64,000 bases of DNA from Mytilus trossulus (GCF_036588685.1 NC_086376.1:15577911-15641910), one strand, 5' to 3'. Positions 35,090 through 47,720 are shown, counted from the first letter of the stretch. Translations and numbers: made by a program. The notes: generated by a model from the letters alone, not told the origin.

Positions 35090-36440
35090 AAATTGAAAAT
35101 TTATACTGTGATACACAAGAAAAAAAGTCAGAAAAGTTCAAAATAATTTTCGAAATACAATGTTTTCAACCGACATTTAAAAGTATCCAAAGATTCAGAG
35201 TTTTTTACATTTGTACCTAGTTCATTCCACAATTTTGGCCCAATAGTACTAAAGCTTCTATCTGAAAAAGTTTTCTTTTTGTTATATGGGACTGCATAAC
35301 AACCAATAGATGACTCTGACGACCTTAATGAACGTTTCGACACTTGAGGATTTAACAAATTGATCAAATATGACGGTGCATTACCTACATGACAGTTGTA
35401 CATATATGTTAAGATTTTAAATGTAATTCTGGCTTTGATCGGAAGCCAGTGTAAGTCAAACAATGCCTGCTTGGCACTGTCATCCTTAGAACGGTTTAAC
35501 ACAAGTTTGGCACACATATTCTGTATACGTTGCAATTTATATAAATCAGTTTGTGAAATTCCAAAAAGTATAACATTGCAATAATCTTAATGTGAAACAA
35601 CCAAAGATAAGACCAAAGTTTCAGTTGCTTCTTTCGATAGATAGGATCGTATGCACTTTATTTTGTAGTAGTTCATCATTGCTGTCTTACATTTTTTTAG
35701 TAATATGGTCTTTGAAGTTTAGAGTCTCATCCAGAAAAGTTCCTAAGTACCGTATACATGTTTTTGATTTTATAACATCTCCACAAATGATTATTTCTTT
35801 TGTCTGACATTTAGAGAGTTGTTGTCGACTGCCAAAGAGAATAAACTCTGTATTCGCATTGTTCATTTTTAGTTTGTTACTGTTCATCCAGGTGTTTATA
35901 TGAACAGCGCAGGCCTGTAAGTCACGAATTGCATCCATCTCATTCGTTAATGTTGGCACGAAACGTTTATTAGCAGTATGGTCGTCGGCAAATCCGTACA
36001 CAGTAATAGATGGTGAAATAATGTCGAATAGGGTTCCGGCGTAGACTAAATAAAGCCAGGGACCTAAGCAACTTCCCTGTGGTACGCTACACTCAAGTTG
36101 TCGCTCTGATGATGTTGTAGAGCTGACATTTACATGACAGCTTCGAGGTCTCAAATAGGAATCGATCCATTTAAGTGCGGTTCCATTTACACCGTACTGA
36201 TATTCGAGTACATTTGTCAAAATACTATGATCTACAGTATCGAATGCTGCACTTAAATCAACGGCGATCATAGCGGTGACTTCTTGATGCTCCATCCCAT
36301 CGAGTATGTCATTAACGAGTCGTAGAAGGGCCGATTCGCACGAATGGAATTGACGATACGCAGATTGGTTTGTAGGAAGGAGATCATGATCTTTCACGTG
36401 TTCATTCATTCTATACGTGTGTTACTCTTTCTAATATGTT
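35090..36440 (-). mobile_element. LINE (non-LTR retrotransposon), 5'-truncated, frameshifted
   Basis: The RT segment 36409-35687 carries FHSCESALLRLVNDI, motif A (DLSAAFDTVDHSIL), VPQGSCLGPWLYLVYAG, catalytic YGFADDHT and thumb-like RYLGTFLDETLNFKDHI. A frame break follows. The C-terminal part 35535-35128 has LFDLHWLPIKARITFKILTY and STIGPKLWNEL, typical of the region after RT in CR1/L2/Jockey-group LINEs. The endonuclease and ORF1 are missing, as expected for 5' truncation. ADD in place of the usual catalytic signature variants is normal for these LINEs. The shift between 35687 and 35535 makes it inactive. Exact clade is not decidable by eye. Confidence 0.85.
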
Positions 36441-36870
36441 CTCCCATTTATTTGTATTGTAGTGCCAAAACTGCATTACTCTTACTTGAGCATTCTTTGA
36501 ATGTTCTTTTAATAGTTTGTACTGTATTCCTGTTATGTCATGTTGTTATTTCAATATTATATTTAACATTGCCATAAAAGCGGGAGGTTTGACATACCAC
36601 ACAAAACCAGGTTCAACCCATCATTTTTTCTTTCTTAAAATGTCCTGTACAAAGTCAGGAAAATGACCATTGCTACATTATAGTTCGTTTCTGTGTGTAT
36701 TACATTTTAAGGTTGTATTTCTGTTGTGTCGTAGTACTTCTCTTATATTTGATGTGTTTCCATCAGTTTTAGTTTGTAACCCGGGTAGGTTTTTTTCTCA
36801 ATTGATTTATGAATTTCGAACAGCGGTATACTACTGTTGTCTTTATTAACATTTCATTTAAGGAATGACA
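36440..36870 (+). repeat. Dispersed repeat, 'cctgacttggtacaggacat' family
   Basis: 'tgccataaaagcgggaggtt', 'aaaatgtcctgtacaaagtc' and 'gtttccatcagttttagttt' recur inverted at 31250-31460; the last part recurs at 37945-38060. Confidence 0.7.
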
Positions 36871-37227
36871 TATATTTTTTCTGTCTATGAAGAAATAACA
36901 TAAAAAATTTGGTGTACACTGAATTACGCGCTTATCGGATTATGGACTTTCCAAATTGATTTTCCTCTGAGTTCAGTATTTTTGTGATTTTACTTTTTAG
37001 TGGGTTATTTAACCGTGTGCACCACATTTTTTATGTTATTTCGAATGGACAGAAAAAATATTACAGCTATTTCTTATAATTTAATTCTAAATTTCATTTT
37101 AAACCGTAGAAAACCATGAAAAAACGTTGATGACGTCACGGTCGCATGACTAAATTATATCTATGGGCTGATAACAAAATAACGTCAGCCAATCAGAAGA
37201 CGTGTTACATCCAAAATTAAATTATTA

Positions 37228-37374
37228 TGAAATGAAGGTTTATTTTAAAATGAAGGTTTATTTTGAAATGAAGTTTTTTTAAGTAAAATGAAGGTTTATT
37301 TTGAAATGAAGTTTTTTTAAGTAAAATGAAGGTTTATTTTGAAATGAAGGCTCATTTTGGAATGAGGGTTTATT
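37228..37374 (+). repeat. Tandem repeat of AAATGAAGGTTTATTTTG
   Basis: About eight units of 17-20 bp, partly arranged as a 38-bp compound unit with 'gaagtttttttaagt'. No coding or regulatory meaning is visible. Flanking 36940-37000 and 37440-37512 are inverted pieces of the 'ggaaagtcc' repeat. Confidence 0.85.
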
Positions 37375-38316
37375 TCAGACTGACGTGGAGATTGCTGTTA
37401 GCCAAATAAAAAAAACTATCATAATGAGCTTTCGGTTTTGCCGTATGATTAAGAACTTTCCGTTTTGGATTTTCCTCAGCATTTTGTATTTGTGTGAAAT
37501 TACTTTTTGCATTTAACAGTCTACAGTAGGATTGAATTGTGTGATGTTCATTTTCTTGCCATCAGGTCTTTTGGTCAACCGAGCTAGCAGTACGTCAGTG
37601 CTTTGAGTATTATATGGTTATCTGACTAAACTGCAAGGATATTTAATGATATGGTCATAGTTTTACTTGAAGATTCGGCATTATATCGGAAATCCTTATG
37701 TGAGAACTTGAAAAAATGACTTCTTGAACCCTCAGGTTTTCATAATTCATTGTATATACTTATACCTCAATTGGTGGATCTCACTATATTTAAAATGGTG
37801 GATTATACCTGAATTCCTCACCTGTTAAACTGAAAATTCCCGATTTCACACAAAATTACAACTGGCTTTCTATGGATATTGCATTATTGTTTGTTTTTTT
37901 GGTGCACTTCTGGGTTTTGTTATTTCGTTTTTTCTTCTTCTTATAGTTGATGTGTTTCCCTTAGTTTTAGTTTGTAACTCGAATTTATTTTCTCTAAATC
38001 GATTTATGACTTTTATACAGCGGTATACTAATGTTGCCTTTATTTAGTAATACGACACACAATCTCTATTTTTCTGACTTAGTCAATTCTGTTTAAGGTT
38101 AATACGGCATGTTTATAATATTTATTATTAGTAATATGGGTTGGATAAACCGATAACTAAGGGTGCAAAAATATGAATAAACAATTGCGTTCAGACTTTA
38201 CTTATTTAATTTTTTAGAAAATTCAACTACATATTCTGTTCCTCCAATGGTTATATTGATATATTTTCCCTTTTTTACAACATTTGAGTATATATCCAGT
38301 CTCTTGTGTTAAATTC

Positions 38317-39150
38317 TTATGTCCGTGTTACAACATTTGTCAATGAGTACATATCTGTCCTCTTCTGTGATAAAATTGGCAGTCGAGTTCTAACCTTGTC
38401 GACAAAGTCTGGGTCGATATCACAATATACAATGGCTTCCAAATGTTCTGTAGTGGCTATAACGTCTCCCCAAGGACTGACCACTGTACTGTGTCCCCAT
38501 GCAACGTATGAAGCTGTTTCATCGCGAGACCCCGACACCAACGCTACATAAACTTCGTTGTCAACAGCTCTGGCTCTCAGTAAAGGCTCCATATGTGAAG
38601 GGCCAGTGGTCATATTAAACGCCCCTGGGTATACCAGGAATTTACAACCCATTTCACCGTAAATGTGTGCTAGTTCTGGGAATCGCAGATCATAACAGAC
38701 TCCGATTCCGACTTTACAATACGGAGTATCAAATGTAGTAAAGTCACATCCGGGACTTAGGGTATCAGCTTCTCTAAAACGAATTTTCCCAGGAACGTCA
38801 ATGTCAACCAGATGAATTTTCCTGTGTTTAGTAAGAAGTTCCCCTGATGGACTAAACACTGGACATGTATTATATACCTTTCCGTTATAGAATTCTGGTA
38901 TAGAACCCCCAATGATGTAGACATTGTTATCCTTGGCTGTCTGTGCTAACAGATCTGTAGTCTGTCCTGGGATAGACTCGGCGTATTTTGGGAAACATGA
39001 CGTATCGTAAGGAGAGTTAAAACATTCCGGCAATATGATTAGTTGTGCTCCATTTGTTGCAGCCTTATTAATAAGCTTGACCGCATGCTCAAGGTTATCT
39101 GATTTAACTGCCGTTACCGCCATCTGAATAAGTGCCACCTTAAAAGTCAT
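38317..39150 (-). CDS. NIT2: Omega-amidase NIT2-like (nitrilase superfamily)
   Basis: A complete 277-residue ORF, the usual length of animal NIT2. The family hydrolyses alpha-ketoglutaramate and alpha-ketosuccinamate to 2-oxoglutarate or oxaloacetate plus ammonia, finishing glutamine and asparagine transamination, in cytosol and mitochondria. The catalytic triad is present: Glu42 in [12 protein letters not shown], Lys111 in [14 protein letters not shown], Cys152 in [22 protein letters not shown] is a normal N terminus with no targeting peptide. The whole coding region is one exon, unlike the many-exon vertebrate gene. A splice acceptor (tttgttttcag|aatatc, exon from 39203) precedes it, implying a 5'UTR intron. 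A short upstream ORF overlaps the start. All key residues and length are intact, so it looks functional; a retrocopy that stayed intact is the alternative. Confidence 0.93.
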   Translation of the reverse strand: MTFKVALIQMAVTAVKSDNLEHAVKLINKAATNGAQLIILPECFNSPYDTSCFPKYAESIPGQTTDLLAQTAKDNNVYIIGGSIPEFYNGKVYNTCPVFSPSGELLTKHRKIHLVDIDVPGKIRFREADTLSPGCDFTTFDTPYCKVGIGVCYDLRFPELAHIYGEMGCKFLVYPGAFNMTTGPSHMEPLLRARAVDNEVYVALVSGSRDETASYVAWGHSTVVSPWGDVIATTEHLEAIVYCDIDPDFVDKVRTRLPILSQKRTDMYSLTNVVTRT

Positions 39151-39196
39151 GTCTGTTCTTTAGGCTCAATGTGCTGTTCAGGTTGAAAATGCTCAT
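39140..39196 (-). promoter_or_regulatory. Upstream ORF overlapping the NIT2 start
   Basis: An ATG at 39196, seven bases after the proposed acceptor, opens an 18-codon frame ([18 protein letters not shown]). Its TAA at 39142-39140 lies inside the NIT2 coding sequence in another frame. If the exon start at 39203 is right, this uORF would be in the mRNA and could reduce NIT2 translation. Confidence 0.45.
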
Positions 39197-39439
39197 TGAT
39201 ATTCTGAAAACAAATTATGTTTAAAAGTTAGTGAACCGATTATTAACATGCAATTGTATAGTAAAATATCATGTATATACATGTATATAGACCCCTATAT
39301 ATATAAGTCGATGACATCAATACCTAGAGTCATACAGAAAAGGGGAAGAATTTAAAAAAAAATAATGACAGGTGAATTGGTTACACTTATCATAGGTAGA
39401 GGAATTCATTGTTTAAGCTTGGGAGATCGAAGTAAAAAC

Positions 39440-39535
39440 ACATATTGTCTCACTCGGTCACTGTGTGAAAAATCGAACTCCGGACATCTCGAAATGTAGT
39501 CGAAGACTCTACCGCGAAAAGTTACAATTTATTTT
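39440..39535 (-). repeat. Possible tRNA-derived SINE relic
   Basis: The minus strand has an A-box-like 'cgcggtagagtcttcgacta' and a B-box-like 'ggagttcgattttt' about 25 bases on. A cloverleaf cannot be completed, so it is not a functional tRNA. Confidence 0.25.
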
Positions 39536-39624
39536 GATAAATTTTGACGAAATACGTATGAACAGTTATATATTTCAACAACAAAAAATAGATATTGAAT
39601 GTGTTTAACTGACAAATAGAAACA

Positions 39625-39770
39625 AGATGATGTGGTATAAGTGTCAATGAGACAAATTTCCATCCAAGTACCAATGTGTAAAAAAGTCAACAATAATGGT
39701 CAAAGCACGGCATTTAACACGGATCATTGGCTCACATCTACAATAACTTATATAGTACACAAATATATAC
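39625..39770 (+). repeat. Dispersed mussel repeat ('gatgtggtataagtgtcaat' family)
   Basis: 'gatgtggtataagtgtcaat', 'gagacaaatttccatccaag' and 'ggctcacatctac' match 26281-26400. A fragment in the opposite orientation lies at 40285-40345. Bases 39770-40640 otherwise have no feature. Confidence 0.75.
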
Positions 39771-40651
39771 CGTGTATATTGAGTACTGTCAAATATGCAG
39801 ATGACTAAAACATTTAGTTGATAAAGTATCAAAATATGGTTGGCTGCATAACTCCAACTCATTAGAAAATACAAGTTATTGCAGGAGGGTGCCTTCTTTT
39901 CATATACAATACACTATCATAAGAATAGAATGTAGGCATTCAATGAGTGAACATTTGTCTGTCAGATTATAAAGCGTATCTGCTACACCACTGTCATACA
40001 TATACCGATATGGTAAAAGCAGCAATCCACATGATGCATAAACAAAACATTCATTATTACACATAGATTAAGATTCCTATCATTTATAACTGAACCAACA
40101 GATCTTGAGGTCATCCGGGCAGACATTAAATAAGTACTTTGATTTAATATTTTTAATATGATTATTTTTGTGATATTGAAAAATTGATTTACCCTATGTG
40201 TAATATATGTAATGAGAAAATAGTTCCTACTTTAGTTTCCTTTACACTATTTTACACCGGAAAAAAACATGCATGTTTGTGTCATTTTGGTCTTTTGAGG
40301 ATAGTTGTCTCATTGGCAATGATACCACATCTTCTTTTTTATATGTTACAATCTAAAAGTTATTTGTTTCTTACCTCTCTCTCAACGTGAAAAAAAAATA
40401 TTGTCTTTTTATACATGTTATATGCGTATTACAAATCGGTTTAATAAAGCCGTTTAAGCTAGCATCCGTTTACTTTAAGTAAGGTTCATATGACATTGTG
40501 TATAAGTAAATATTGTTATGTTCAGTGAAACTTTTATAAAATAAATCATCTATTTATTTTTGTACTACTCATAATCTGTTTAATTGGGTAATGTTTAGCT
40601 CATTATTGTGTTCATACGTTGGTTTTCTAGTCTATTTTTTTTAACATTTGT

Positions 40652-43600
40652 CACTTCGGAATCTTTTAAAGCTGACTATGCAGGAAGGGCTTTACTCATT
40701 GCTGAAGGCCGTACGGTGACCTATAGTTGCTTTTTTACATATCAATTTAGTCCCAGCAGGCACAAAACGTTGTATCAACGTTGATCCAAAGTCAGTCTTC
40801 AACGTTGTTACAACGTTGAAACTTGGGTTAGTTTTGAAAGTTGTAATGACGTTGAAATTCTGACGTTGAATCAACGTTGCAGTTTCAACGTTGTATTGAC
40901 GTTGATAACATGTTGAAATCGGGTCCAGTGACGTTGAAATCAGGTCGGGTTTAGGTTGAAATCAGGTGGAGTTAGGTTGAAATCAGGTCTGGTTTAGGTT
41001 GATATCAGGTCGAGTTAGGTTGTAGTTGGGTCATTTGTAGGTTGGTTGAAGTGATGGTTTTGGGATTTACATTAATCCTTATTGGCACGTGTTCAAATAC
41101 AATATCAAGATACCTGAATTATGAAATGAAAAAGCCACTTTCAAGTTTTATTTCAAGTTAGTGTCCATCAACAGTTCCTTTCTCAACAAGGGACTCCAAA
41201 AGAGAAAAGTAGACAATAACAATCAGAAACAAAGAGAAGAGACAGTTACAATATCAAAATTTTATTTGAAACCAAATATATCAATATTAAGAAAGCTTAC
41301 TTTTCTAGCTCATCAATTTCTCAAGGCAAAGGAAAAAAGAAAAACTTACTACAGCACACTGGTTTGATTCTGGTTGATCAAGTTTTCCAACTTATACAAA
41401 ATTATGTAAATGCAGCAAATTTGACACAGTGACACAAAATGCCTCCTTTGTTTTATGTGAATACATAGCAGGACCATAAAAAAGATGTTCTCATTTTAGG
41501 TTTTTGTAATCCGATATTTCATGTATTTACTTCTTTTTAGTTGTCTTTTTTTCATTTTTATTGATACTTGTTGATCTGAAATTTGACTTTCTGAGGGTAT
41601 ACCGTATGTTGGTTTTTTATTTATCTTGAAGGCATTTGGAACAAACCATACCATCAACAAGCTGTTTACTCATTCCATTCAATCATTATCTATACACCCG
41701 ATACAATTGAGTAAACCGGAGAAAAAAAAGATGCACTAAATAACGTATTTCTAAATTTCACTGCCTTTTTTTACTGCCACTAAATTAACTATAGAAATAA
41801 AAAAAAAGAGGTTTTTAAAATGAAAAATTTATTTTGTTTTCATGATTTATTCTTCTGGCCTAGAAACTCCTTCTGCTCTCTGTGGGGCACACTTCAAATG
41901 TCCTGATCACTGCTTGGATATTTTGGATTCTGGTGTCTCTTTGTGGCAAACTAGAACAGCATCTGAAAGCATGGAAAAGAAATAACATACATTTGAATTA
42001 CATAAATAAAGTTGTGAACTTTTACAAGCCGGAAATGTTATCAAATTCTACCAATTATAAAACAATTATTTTAGATCATAGAAAACAACATGTTCATTTG
42101 AAACAATTGTACCAACTTGCATCAATAACAAGACAAAGCATGAATCCTTTAAACCAGATCTGTGTTTGGCAATAACCATAATGTTCATATACAGATAAAA
42201 CTATCAAAGATGAGAGGTGTTTAACAAAAAAATCTAAAAGACCAAAATAGTGTTTAAGAGCAGACCATTTCTATGTGTGTCAGACACACCATATCGAGTT
42301 GTATTGGAACGCATGGCTAGTTTTCGATGACACCCCCTCCCCCTTTTTCTGATATTACTGACTCTGTGCATGGCTAGATATGTTTTATGTTAGTTTGCTA
42401 ATTAGAGGATATATGCAATCATGTTTTGACATGAAACTGAATTAGATTCAGTAAGAGAAGACCTTTTCATAATTTCTGTGAAGGTAAACATGCAGATAAT
42501 CTGATAAATAATTTGAATGTGTTTGTTTATATTATGATTCTTCGTTAATTTAACTGTAAAATAGACTTACGCTTATATCAAGAGGTTTATACAGAAAAGT
42601 CTTCTATCTTCTTTATATTCCTTAGACGCAGTTGTTCACTATTTGTTCATCAGTCTGGTGCGATAATTTCTCGAGGATGATTTTCAAATTTTTCTAAACG
42701 GATGTTAAAAAGAGGTGCGCGTGCTTGCGTGCGCATCCAAATGTAAATATTCGGAACTCCAGTTGAAAAACCGCGAAAATTTAAAAACTTCTCAATTATT
42801 ATGTCTATTATGATTACATTGTACATCGATGATATTTTAAGTTTATATATTAAATATCAATCGGTAAAAATAATTAAATAAATATACCGAATAATTTCAC
42901 CTATTTTTTTAATTGAATGAAAGCAATTAAAAAAAATCGATTTGATTAAAAAAAATATAAACTAAGAATATATCATATTTATACAGATATACATATAATT
43001 AAAATAGCATGAACAGGTTTTCGAGATCTCCCAAAATATAGATAATTAATAAACCAAAATTAGATCTTCTTAATAATTGGTTAGAATTGATTTTTTTTAA
43101 GATACTTAAGAAATAAACACAAAACAAAATTAATTTGAAAAAGCCGATTTGTTTTATTGGTGATGTCTCCTGACCACTTGTTCTTGTCCAAAACTCCTTT
43201 CCATGCATAAACAATGCAATTCGGTCTACCCCCTTTTTTGTGGGATAAAATGATTGATTAGAGGGATCATGGAAGCACGACAGGAGGAAACCCCCTCACG
43301 CTTATGGCAGTCAGTGGACCCCCTTATAAGTATTATAAATTCTAGATTAGACACTTATTATCCAATCGTTTATAATACTGCAGCACTGCTCCTTGTTCGA
43401 TCTGCTCATCCAATATATCTGTACCCTTCAATTTTGACAATAAGATTTTTCTGTCGCGATTGACTGACGTTAGCCCAACGTTGAATTAACGTTGTTGTTT
43501 AAACGTTGATTTTAACGACGTAAATTCAACGTTGAAACAACGTTGTGAAGTCAACGTTGAATACCATGACGTTAGATCAACGTAGAATTTAGATCGATCA

Positions 43601-43705
43601 ACGTCACGACCATTTTTCAACCAAATTTCAACGTTGTCACAACGTTGAGTGCCCACTGGGGTATCTTTTGGAGAGTTGTCTCATCGGCAATCATACCACA
43701 TTTTT
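40652..43705 (+). repeat. Dispersed mussel repeat split by a 2.9-kb insertion
   Basis: The left half (40652-40751: 'ccgtacggtgacctatagtt') and the right half (43661-43705: 'tggagagttgtctcatcggc') are adjacent in unbroken copies at 14995-15080 and 47635-47710. This marks the interval between as an insertion. Confidence 0.75.
40752..43660. mobile_element. Putative DNA element with AACGTTG-rich inverted ends
   Basis: The left end starts CCCAGCAGGCACAAAACGTTG and the right end, reverse-complemented, starts CCCAGTGGGCACTCAACGTTG. Both 200-300 bp arms are packed with CAACGTTG palindromes (40770-40925 and 43465-43650); the left arm then has five 'gttgaaatcaggt' units to about 41020. GT flanks both ends (40750-40751, 43661-43662), a possible 2-bp target duplication. 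The 2.4-kb core (41050-43450) has only short ORFs with no recognisable transposase, so it looks non-autonomous. Superfamily unknown to me. Confidence 0.65.
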
Positions 43706-44654
43706 TTTATATATAATTATTTAATTTGCGGTAAAATGCTGCAACTTAACACCTGCCAAAAACAGTGAACAAGTCGTTAAGTATGCCACCTTAACCAACA
43801 ATTACGGGTTGAATTGACCATCAATAGATTTAGATTTTTTTTAAAATTCAATAGCTATTTACCATATGAGTGTTTATCCCGTCTGAAATCTTCTATTGGT
43901 GTTCTTTGGCCATAGCACATAGACCAACGAAGAAAAAGTTTCTTGTATATAAAAAAAAAAGAAGATGTGGTATGAGAAAACTCTTCACAAGAAACCAAAT
44001 GACACAGAAATTAACAGTTATAGGATCACATAGTATACAGGAATGTTTAATGACCTTGGCTACAATGGAGATAATCCTTTATATTGTGGTCAGTGTGGTA
44101 ATCCTATTTAGCACATACTCACAACTTTTCGTCCAATCAAATTGCTTGAATTTGTCTTCTAACTTTCATAGTACATACTTTTTCGTGTACTAAGTAACTA
44201 CGCATGAATGACCACAAGGGTCAGATTTCATTGTATCGTAATCAAGATATGATATTGAAATACAAATTGCTACTGGCTATTGTGAAAAAAAATGTTGTGT
44301 TCCAAATTAAACTAAATAGTTTGTAATTAGTTTTCAAATTAATTTTCAAACATCCCACTATTTAATCTTTGGATAAAAAATGTTTTTGACAATTAAAAGT
44401 TTCTTTCAATTAAATAAAGAGTAACAAATATACATTGTAGTTCATTATAACTTGATTAGAGAACAATAAAGTTTTAAATTCATATTATCTTCCATGAAAT
44501 TACTTTGTACACAAAAAAAGAGTGAACCTTGAAACCTTGTAAAGGGAAATAAAAGAAATTCAATATAGTTCGTCATGAATGGATTGATTATTGGTTGCTA
44601 AATGTCCAGTGACAGATATTTCATGCATGTAAACTATTCACTAGACTACCTATG

Positions 44655-44810
44655 GGTACATACCAGGGGCAGATCCATTCATTTTTAAACGGGTTCTAAC
44701 CCAAAATTAAGGGGGAGGGGTTCAACTGTATGTTCTTAGTCAAAGCATTGATCATACCCCAAATAAGCCTTTTCCACCACCCTCTTTTGGGATCTGCCAC
44801 TGTAAGCTAT
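44655..44810. mobile_element. MITE-like element with GGCAGATCC ends
   Basis: The left end 'accaggggcagatccattc' and right end 'tttgggatctgccactgtaa' form an inverted pair (CAGGGGCAGATCC / GGGATCTGCCACTG), about 150 bp apart. It is the same general type as 58688-58855. Bases 43710-44650 show only a short piece of the 'gaagatgtggtatgag' repeat near 43960. Confidence 0.6.
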
Positions 44811-45042
44811 ATCTATGTGTTTTGAAATTTATCATGTATAGTAAAACACAGCTTTATACAAATATACCAATAAACATACTTACACCAGCAACTACAATCT
44901 CTCATTCTGAAGGCAATATCTTACAATGATGATAGTGAGTAGATTTACAAAACTATGTAAATGAGCTACAGCTAGTCAGCCAAAACATACCAATAGACTA
45001 ATTACAGGATTACTCAAGTTGTAAATATGTGCTAAATTGGAT

Positions 45043-45131
45043 ATTGTATAGAAAGGTATATACTATGAAAATAAGAGCTTGGGGCACAGCCCCGCGCTCT
45101 AATTTTCATAGTATATACCTTTCTATACAAT
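45043..45131. repeat. Near-perfect 36-bp hairpin
   Basis: Arms 45043-45078 and 45096-45131 are reverse complements with a single mismatch, around a 17-base GC-rich loop (TTGGGGCACAGCCCCGC), itself with a GGGGC/GCCCC pair. It looks like a tiny foldback element; no promoter or terminator context is present. Bases 45140-46150 hold nothing else. Confidence 0.9.
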
Positions 45132-46150
45132 AACCGAGACATAGTGGTCAGAACGTTAATCATGTAGTGGTCAAGGCTAATTGGAATGTTACGAACTTGC
45201 TTCTATTGAAAAAAAAAGATAATAAGCATGCTGCTGCAGTGAGAATTTAGACTAACTTGAAACTTTTCTGACATTTCATAAAAGAATTTGGTTAAATCGT
45301 TGTACTTCTTGTATTTGCAATGTTCCACTTGATGATTTTGTCAATATTTGTTCATTGATTTTATGGTGCATGAATGGTTTAAGTCAAGTTTGTCAGATTA
45401 AGCTAATCTCATTTCATTTTTTTTTTTTTTTCAATTAGCGACATTAAATTCGCATCTTATCTAATATTCTTGCATAATAAAAACATAAACCAATGAATTA
45501 AATTGAACTATATTGGTATTATTTCCCCTATAACATCTATCATATATTTAATCTAATTTATTGTATTTTTATGGACTTATCCCTTTTTTTAAATTTGAGT
45601 TGGAGTTCGGTTTTTATATCTTCTTTTTTTCCAGCTCAGTCAGTTTTAAAATGACCAAGTTGGTATATTCAGATTTTTTACTGCTGTTTCGCTGGACTTA
45701 AAACGTTTAAAGTAGAGGCATAACTTAGAAATGTGTACATCTGATACATTTGCTTATACAAAAATTATAGTCACGAACTGTGTAACCTTTTTTTTAAATA
45801 AAGATATCTTCATTACAAAACATCCAATAATGGAAGACAAGTGCAAGTACAATTTGATCTCGATCTAAACCCCGCCAAAGCATTCCACAGAAAGATTAAA
45901 CTATTTTAAAAATGCATAATCTAAAATCGGACTGCCACCGGGAATAGTATTTGGGGAAAATCCTTAAACTAGGCAATAGTATTATGGTCTGAATGTTTAA
46001 AAAAAACTCGTACTATAGAAGCTGCAAATTTTTAAACTTTGAGTTATGCTTGTATTTCGTTTATTCATTTTATCAGATGCCATTAAAACATATTTTTAAT
46101 TGTTTTATTCATAATATTTACCAAAAAAGGAGAGATTACCAACGGGATTC

Positions 46151-46325
46151 ACAGGCGCTTGGGTCTATGATACAGATTTTTTTTTTTTTTTTTTTTTATT
46201 AAAATATTCAATTTTCTATATTTATAATACAAATCTATCACTTCTGTGCATGTCTCACCTAGTTTCGAGTGATTTGAACGACCCAGAGAAAATACCAAAT
46301 TTTACTATCCATACTAAGAAACTTC
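46151..46325 (+). repeat. Single arm of the 60961-61265 palindromic repeat
   Basis: 'acaggcgcttgggtctatga', a run of about 24 T, 'attttctatatttataatac', 'cttctgtgcatgtctcacct' and 'gacccagagaaaataccaaa' match 61265-61095 in reverse complement. Here the arm is not followed by its inverted partner. Bases 46440-47220 show no feature. Confidence 0.85.
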
Positions 46326-47224
46326 TGCCTTTACTTATTCATAAGTTCTTTAGTAAAAAGATATGTATAAAAATCTGCAGACACTTTAATAAAATAAATT
46401 ATTTTTTTGTAAAAGAAATCGATTATTATTGAAATATATTTTATATTTGTATGTCGAATTTCAGAAACTTAGAGAGTGGTTATCTTAAGTTATATCCTAC
46501 TATAATGTTTTAGTTTTTCCTTTAAAGAAGTCAGAGTAAATTATTGTTTTGTTTATGTAGTTGTGTATGGCGAACTTGAACTTGACACAGAAGTCTACGC
46601 TCTGGTTGTTTTCAGAGTTTAACATGTCCTTTCATTTATACGAACATTTATTATTTTGTAAACAGGAAACGTTACGAGACTGTATAACCTTTAAAACATA
46701 TTTCTGTGCAAATTGAATCGAAAAAAGAAGTCGCATGCAACATGGCACACGAAAAAAAGATTATATTTATATTTGGTTAATTCGGTATAAAAACATTAAA
46801 AATAACATTAACATAGAGGCATTTAAATGTGTAAACATCTGTTGTTCAAAATAACTATATGTATACGATATAAAATCGGTCAGTTAAAAAAAAAATATCT
46901 AAAGATAAAAAATAAACATGATAAATGCTGTTTAAGTAGCACATTGCACATATATAAATCGAATATTAGTAAAGTACATAATATTTAATTGCCAACACAC
47001 AACAACACCAACAAAAACTGTGCATATAACGAAGTAGGAAGGCTGAACAGATGACTAGGCACTATGAAGCGCATCTGTTACTAAAGGTTTGAAGAATCCA
47101 AACATCTAGATCTATTTGATGTTTTTTTTTACTTCAGTCGTTATTCTTGATTGAATAATAATAAAATCAACTGATATGAATTTTGTCTTAGATGCATGAT
47201 TTTTTTATTAGTTGTTATTGACTT

Positions 47225-47720
47225 TGATCTAGTTTGTAAGTAACTGCGAGAACTTTCAGATCTATATTTAGTTTCTTTTTGATATTGGGATGTACAAGTA
47301 CCCAGTCACGTCCACATGTTGTTGTTTATGCATTTCTATTTGTATCCATCTTTTTCAACTGATTTTATAGTTTGTTCTTATGTTGTACTGTCACACCACT
47401 GTCCCATGTTAGGCTAACATGTGTAACCCCGCCACATTCTGTATGTGTGTGCCTGTGCAAAGTCAGGAACCTTTAATTCAGTGGTGGTTGTATGTTGCAG
47501 TGTTACACATTTTTTTTTGGTTTAATATTTATTTTGGTACAATATTTATGCCGTTAGTTTTTTGTTTGATTTGTTTTACATTTGTTATTTCGAGGTCTTC
47601 TATAGCTGACTATGCGGTATAGTCTTTGCTCATTGGTGAAGGCCCTACTGTGACCTTTAGATGTTTATTTCTGTGTCATTTGTTTCTTGTGGAGAGTTGT
47701 CTCATTGGCAATCATCATAT
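47225..47720 (+). repeat. Dispersed mussel repeat, 'gagttgtctcattggcaatc' family
   Basis: Same landmarks in the same order as 14640-15105, including 'gggatgtacaagtacccagt' and 'gtggagagttgtctcattgg'. Bases 47730-48300 have no feature. Confidence 0.85.

Noticed and set aside
39440..39535. Functional tRNA gene
   Set aside because: Box-like motifs exist, but no complete cloverleaf or acceptor stem can be drawn; a SINE relic is more likely.
41161..43463. Short ORFs inside the AACGTTG element as a transposase
   Set aside because: None has catalytic or DNA-binding motifs I can recognise, and they do not join through plausible splice sites.
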